The translations under genes were made by a program, and so were the position numbers. 7,459 bases of DNA from UBA1672 sp050633325 (lineage in GTDB: Bacteria > Pseudomonadota > Alphaproteobacteria > Micavibrionales > Micavibrionaceae). The notes under the pieces are model-generated. The model was not told the origin of the DNA, did not search any database, and was given only the letters and a program-made list of their open reading frames with translations. The DNA lies in NCBI GenBank assembly GCA_050633325.1, contig JBOEGH010000018.1:1-7459 (forward strand), in the 5' to 3' direction. The stretch's first letter is position 1, and each line of letters starts with the position of its first letter. Positions 6,001 through 7,459 of the stretch are shown piece after piece.

Positions 6001-7459
6001 CAATAACTGGTGATGCAGGCGATGACCTTATTTTTGGTAGTATCGGTGACGACAATCTAAATGGTGGTGCAGATACAGATACGCTTAGCTATGTTAATTT
6101 GGTAGGTATTGGGGTTGATGTTAATGTGACATTTGGTGGTGTAAATTTATCAAACGGCGATACTCACACCATATCTAACTTTGAAATTTACAATCTTTCA
6201 AACCAAAATGACATATTCCTTGGCAGTACTGGTGATGATACTGTTTTCGGTTTGGATGGAGATGATGTATTTAACGCCAGTAACGGAAGCGATGTATATG
6301 ACGGAGGTCTGGGCAATGACACTGTTGATTTCTCAAGCGTATTTGGTGTCATAACAGTTTCTTTGGCTGATACCGGTGTAACTACGGTTTTCGTTAATGG
6401 CTCTGCTACAGACACGGTTGAAAACGTTGAAAACATTACAGGTTCTATCGGTGCTGACACTATCACAGGTAATATTCATGATAATATTCTTAGTGGCGGT
6501 GCAAATGATGATGTTCTTGTCGGTGGCGGCGGTAACGATACTTTAAGCGGTGGTAGTGAAAATGATACGTTATCAGGCGGTATTGGTGATGATGCCATTG
6601 ATGGTGGTTCAGGTACTGATACAGTCGATTATTCATCTGCAGCCGGAGCGGTAACAGTTGATCTGGATGCCGGCACGGCTACTGGTGAGGGCTCGGATAC
6701 TCTAACAGGGGTAGAGAACATAACAGGTTCTGCAAGTGCAGATACTTTGACCGGTGATGGTAATGCGAACGTAATTGATGGTGGTACAGGTAATGACGTT
6801 ATAGACGGTGGTGCTGGTAATGATGTGATAGATGGCAGCTCTGGTAACAATACGATAGATGGTGGTGCCGGTGATGATGTTTTATCTTCTGGCACAGGTA
6901 ATGATGCGTTTGATGGTGGAACAGGTAGCGATACAGTTGATTATTCATCTGCAGCCGGAGCAGTAACAGTTGACCTTGGCGCGGGAACTGCGACAGGCCA
7001 GGGTAGTGATACTTTAACCGATATTGAGAATGTAACCGGTTCTGCAAGTGCCGATACGATTGATGGTGATGGTAATGCGAACGTAATTGATGGTGGTGCG
7101 GGTAATGACACTATCGATGGTGTTGGTGGTAACAACACGCTAGATGGTGGTGCAGGTGATGATGTTTTATCTTCTGGCACAGGCAATGATGCGTTTGACG
7201 GTGGAACAGGTAGCGACACAGTTGATTATTCATCTGCAGCCGGTGCAGTAACAGTTGACCTTGGCGCGGGTACTGCGACAGGGCAGGGTAATGATACTCT
7301 AACCGATATTGAGAATGTGACGGGTTCTGCAAGTGCCGATACTATTGATGGTGATGGTAATGCGAACGTAATTGATGGTGGTGCGGGTAATGACGCAATT
7401 GATGGTGTTGGTGGTAACAACACGATAGATGGTGGTGCCGGTGATGATGTTTTATCTTC
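1..7459 (+). CDS. Giant RTX calcium-binding repeat protein, internal fragment (both ends outside window)
   Basis: The frame starting at base 3 is open for 2,485 codons without a stop, and bases 1-2 are the end of a preceding codon (probably AAC, by comparison with 1260-1262). The translation is built of GGxGxDxLx nonapeptides, the hemolysin-type Ca2+-binding repeat, alternating with 28 linkers of the form DT.DYS...VTVDL...DTL..IENV.GS. In known RTX proteins such nonapeptides stay unfolded in the low-calcium cytosol and fold to a beta-roll after type I secretion. That predicts an extracellular or surface location here. I found no in-frame Cys, Lys or Pro, only one Trp (5940-5942), few Arg and very many Asp, so the protein is strongly acidic. 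No HExxH protease motif, lipase motif, transmembrane segment or signal peptide is visible. The C-terminal secretion signal, if present, lies downstream. An adhesin or biofilm/surface-layer role is inference. Third-position divergence between repeat copies confirms coding. Confidence 0.96.
33..386 (+). repeat. Linker units U1 (short A) and U2 (A) with intervening beta-roll block
   Basis: U1 (33-146) is a 114-nt short-A linker with the GVTVDL strand and IENVTGS end. It lacks the three extra residues of the standard acidic SDDGDGG loop. It begins D-V-A-S-F instead of D-T-x-D-Y. U2 (264-386) is a full 123-nt A linker starting DVADYS and ending IEDVTGS, with Asp replacing the usual Asn. The 147-263 block between them is 39 residues and carries three clear nonapeptides (SGGAGNDTL, YGDGGNDTL, DGGAGVDVA). 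U1 resembles the units at 6618-7328 in linker length, so short-A linkers occur at both ends of the window. Confidence 0.85.
504..638 (+). repeat. Linker unit U3, isolated B class
   Basis: This is a 135-nt linker starting DTADYS, with the B-class strand SVTLNGG, a second V-rich strand (ATVIVSGGD) and the ending QTIRNIENIVGT. It sits alone among A-class neighbours (U2 at 264-386, U4 at 756-878), while the other B linkers cluster after 2973. It is preceded by a coil in which the second GG is replaced by YAS (459-467), the variant that also precedes most later B linkers. This suggests coil and linker were moved as one module. Confidence 0.85.
756..2855 (+). repeat. Array of nine class A linker plus beta-roll units (U4-U12)
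   Basis: Nine linkers start at 756, 1050, 1290, 1533, 1773, 2013, 2253, 2493 and 2733. Typical content is DT.DYS.AA.GVTVDLSAGS, then SDDGDGG, then DTL..IENVIGS. From U7 to U12 the spacing is exactly 240 nt (80 residues) five times over, that is a 123-nt linker plus a 117-nt roll. U6 is 3 nt longer. Several members have class-specific coils with GRGG before the linker (711, 1971, 2211, 2691). Variations include VDMFTGDVS in U8 and VDLDANLVS in U11. Copies differ mostly at third codon positions. Structurally this should be a regular rod of short Ca2+ beta-rolls separated by beta linkers; that is inferred from family knowledge. Confidence 0.9.
879..1049 (+). repeat. Extended beta-roll block, 117+54 nt
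   Basis: This block has 57 residues instead of the usual 39, lying between linkers U4 and U5. It contains consecutive nonapeptides DGGAGNDTL, TGGAGDDTV, TGGTGDDIL, VSGAGNDSY and VGGADDDTL. The excess of 54 nt equals two nonapeptides, which is one full turn of a beta-roll. Each ideal coil supplies Gly and Asp backbone and side-chain ligands for Ca2+. The VSGAGNDSY coil loses the first Gly of GG. Confidence 0.85.
3228..3353 (+). repeat. Degenerate linker U14 (DQLRFDD ... FEEYYV)
   Basis: The linker position is kept, but the sequence departs from both classes. It opens DQLRFDD in place of DT.DYS, has the strand GVILDLAAQT, and ends SFSEFEEYYVTNLDD in place of D-T-L-x-x-I-E-N-V-x-G-S. At 126 nt it is close to class A in length. 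The roll block before it (3108-3227) is 120 nt, one codon longer than the standard. Aromatic residues (F, Y, Y) are concentrated here, unlike the rest of the protein. It could be a boundary between ancestral arrays or a diverged unit with its own contact surface; the sequence does not decide. Confidence 0.75.
3606..3776 (+). repeat. Extended beta-roll block before U16, 117+54 nt
   Basis: The 57-residue block carries IGGTGDDTL, NGGDGSDTL, EGGAGADTF, TGSAGQNTY and DGGAGIDIL coils in direct succession. Two whole nonapeptides are added relative to the 39-residue standard. The TGSAGQNTY coil replaces the second Gly of GG with Ser and the key Asp with Asn, so its Ca2+ site is probably weakened. This is the S-type coil that regularly precedes a class B linker. 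Confidence 0.82.
4533..4670 (+). repeat. Linker unit U19, intermediate between A and B
   Basis: This 138-nt linker opens DEITYAFSTQ and has the A-like strand GIVVDMSDL. It continues with a B-like second strand (FDVVVGGGSYTD) and ends TVSNVENITGS. It is 3 nt longer than standard B. The mixture suggests either recombination between A and B units or independent drift. It marks the start of the divergent zone that runs to about 6446. Confidence 0.78.
4671..4895 (+). repeat. Extended beta-roll block, 117+108 nt
   Basis: At 75 residues this is the longest regular nonapeptide run in the window. Its coils include SGLGGYDTI, NGGAGNDTI, YGGNGRDTL, NGGDGDDLI, FGENAEDRI, LASAGNDTI and DGGINEDTI. The excess over the standard 117-nt block is 108 nt, equal to four nonapeptides or two full beta-roll turns. 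Two Arg residues (in GRDTL and EDRIL) are unusual in such Asp-rich coils. FGENAEDRI lacks the second Gly and the central Gly. The LAS coil (4851-4859) again sits just ahead of a B linker. Confidence 0.85.
4896..5282 (+). repeat. Linker units U20 (class B) and U21 (divergent) with beta-roll between
   Basis: U20 (4896-5030) is a canonical B linker with DTIDYSG, VNFITVTLNGS and TIRNIENVIGT. The roll at 5031-5147 is the standard 117 nt, with YGGAGDDTF, AAGGDDRIF and GDAGTDILN coils. U21 (5148-5282) keeps the B length of 135 nt but reads LNYSTSLFAIDIDAHLGA, then YTVTMNAGAEVDIIEG, then VETVIGS. It has one of the very few His residues in the protein and lacks the TLNGS turn. Confidence 0.8.
5283..5519 (+). 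repeat. Atypical, irregular beta-roll block (237 nt)
   Basis: This 79-residue block does not fit the 117+27n length rule. After SDFADTIE there is a Thr/Ile-rich stretch (TDTTVITRI). GG.GND coils are then separated by longer non-glycine segments: GGAGNDILRLNNAGEVY (17 residues), GGDDNDTIRLGDNG with a following SSIGATAY (22), and GDDGNDRFNLIDGGQTIY (18). The coils repeat as one Ca2+ motif plus an extended aliphatic strand instead of back-to-back nonapeptides. The local Arg count (four) is high for this protein. It is in frame with its flanks, so it is not a frameshift artefact. Confidence 0.75.
5520..6446 (+). repeat. Divergent linker units U22-U25
   Basis: The four linkers start at 5520, 5766, 6078 and 6318. 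U22 has ADYDESGSAITVVIA and ends NEIEIIDGS (129 nt). U23 has LIDYSVLNGSINFVSVTL and ends TSIERVVGT (141 nt). U24 has LSYVNLVGIGVDVNVTFG and ends SNFEIYNLSN, losing both IEN and GS (123 nt). U25 has VDFSSVFGVITVSLADTG and ends ENVENITGS (129 nt). All keep a D-x-x-x-[YF] opening and a glutamate at the I-E-N position, so the linker fold is probably preserved. Rolls after U22 and U24 are 117 nt. Confidence 0.78.
5907..6077 (+). repeat. Extended beta-roll block with the only tryptophan, 117+54 nt
   Basis: Coils in order include TGGAGNDTL, DGGAGTDTI, TGDAGDDLI, FGSIGDDNL and NGGADTDTL, following GNSSWNTL. The Trp codon at 5940-5942 is the only one I find in the 2,485 residues. It replaces a small or polar residue in the entry strand of the roll (usually D-A-N-V-N-x-I). 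The 54-nt excess again equals one full roll turn. Confidence 0.82.
6447..6617 (+). repeat. Extended beta-roll block before the short-A tandem region, 117+54 nt
   Basis: The 57-residue block holds SGGANDDVL, VGGGGNDTL, SGGSENDTL, SGGIGDDAI and DGGSGTDTV coils with almost ideal nonapeptide register. It separates the divergent linkers (U22-U25) from the near-identical short-A units that follow, so it marks a junction between old and recently amplified parts of the gene. Confidence 0.83.
6618..7328 (+). repeat. Short class A linker units U26-U28
   Basis: Three 114-nt linkers start at 6618, 6930 and 7215. Each reads DTVDYSSAAGAVTVDL, then GAGTATGQG or DAGTATGEG, then DTLT..ENVTGS. The SDDGDGG loop of class A is shortened by three residues, which lowers the acidic charge of the loop. 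The roll between U26 and U27 is 198 nt and between U27 and U28 is 171 nt, a difference of exactly one nonapeptide. All three have SAAGAVTVDL, showing recent common descent. Confidence 0.88.
6876..7160 (+). repeat. 285-bp tandem repeat, copy 1
   Basis: The repeat begins at GATGTTTTATCTTCTGGCAC and encodes 95 residues: the end of a coil, an SSGTGNDAF coil, linker U27 and most of the next roll. It aligns without gaps to 7161-7445 with about 16 mismatches by hand count (about 94% identity). Only three codons change amino acid: Ser/Asn, Thr/Ala and Leu/Ile. The preceding sequence (6591-6875) is a related but more diverged copy that contains one additional nonapeptide. Confidence 0.9.
7161..7445 (+). 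repeat. 285-bp tandem repeat, copy 2
   Basis: This is a gapless direct repeat of 6876-7160 carrying linker U28. Most differences are synonymous third-position changes (for example GGT/GGC, GAT/GAC, ACG/ACT). That shows selection on the protein after duplication, or repeated homogenisation. A further copy starts at 7446 and is cut by the window end. Confidence 0.9.
7446..7459 (+). repeat. 285-bp tandem repeat, truncated third copy
   Basis: The last 14 bases (GATGTTTTATCTTC) are identical to the first 14 bases of the copies at 6876 and 7161. The phase is exactly 285 nt, so the tandem array almost certainly continues beyond the window. Confidence 0.75.

Noticed and set aside
6799..7332. His/Gln/Leu-rich minus-strand frames (6799-7047, 7111-7332)
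   Set aside because: They are produced by reading the 285-bp tandem repeat in a third reverse frame. The two are near copies only because the DNA is duplicated, and they have no ribosome binding site or recognisable domain.
275..7423. Many minus-strand open frames of 60-110 codons, rich in Pro, Ser and Val (for example 275-502, 2984-3316, 6629-6895)
   Set aside because: They recur at the repeat period, opposite the same linkers. Their composition is the mirror of GGT/GAT/GTT codons, and they overlap a continuous + strand gene with synonymous divergence. They are antisense shadows.
6876..7459. CRISPR-like or satellite array
   Set aside because: The repeat units are 285 bp, coding and in frame, with no short palindromic repeats or unique spacers.
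1..7459. RTX cytotoxin or serralysin protease
   Set aside because: No hydrophobic pore-forming region, acylation-type lysine or HExxH site is visible. The window contains only repeats, so a toxin or enzyme label would rest on the nonapeptides alone.

Overview
The whole 7,459-base window lies inside one very large protein-coding gene on the + strand. The frame whose first complete codon starts at base 3 stays open to the last complete codon at 7455-7457 (2,485 residues). It has no stop and no visible frameshift, and both the start and the stop lie outside the window. There is no intergenic DNA, RNA gene, promoter or terminator to annotate. The encoded protein is an RTX-type, calcium-binding, almost entirely repetitive acidic protein, of the kind exported by type I secretion from Gram-negative bacteria as giant adhesins or surface/biofilm proteins. 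No enzymatic or toxin domain is visible. The codon mix (GGT, GAT, frequent ATA for Ile, moderate GC) and the RTX architecture suggest a proteobacterium, possibly an aquatic one. A finer assignment is not supported.

Layout: the protein alternates two building blocks. The first is a run of glycine/aspartate nonapeptides (GGxGxDxLx) that should fold as a Ca2+-loaded beta-roll. The second is a 38-47-residue linker that begins D-T-x-D-Y-S, runs through a V-x-V-D-L or V-x-V-T-L strand, and ends I-E-N-V-x-G-S/T. I count 28 linkers (U1-U28), with I-E-N positions at 126, 366, 618, 858, 1152, 1395, 1635, 1875, 2115, 2355, 2595, 2835, 3087, 3333, 3585, 3891, 4143, 4395, 4650, 5010, 5262, 5628, 5886, 6180, 6426, 6711, 7023 and 7308. 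The 27 complete roll blocks between them are strikingly quantised: 117 nt in 18 cases, 117+54 in five, 117+108 in one, 117+81 in one, and two irregular (120 and 237).

Linkers fall into classes. A is 123 nt, with S-D-D-G-D-G-G before D-T-L. Short A is 114 nt. B is 135 nt, with I-N-F-I-T-V-T-L-N-G. By region: 33-386 is A-type; 504-638 is a lone B; 756-2855 is nine A units, eight of their spacings being 240 or 243 nt; 2973-4415 is a B array with one degenerate unit; 4533-6446 is a divergent mixed zone with extended rolls; 6618 to the end is short-A units that become a near-identical 285-bp tandem repeat running off the window.

The main points of interest are the length quantisation by whole beta-roll turns, the association of particular coil variants (x-A-S versus G-R-G-G) with particular linker classes, the recent 285-bp tandem amplification, and an atypical block at 5283-5519. 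I see no evidence of a multi-gene novel system. What is here is an unusually orderly giant repeat protein.
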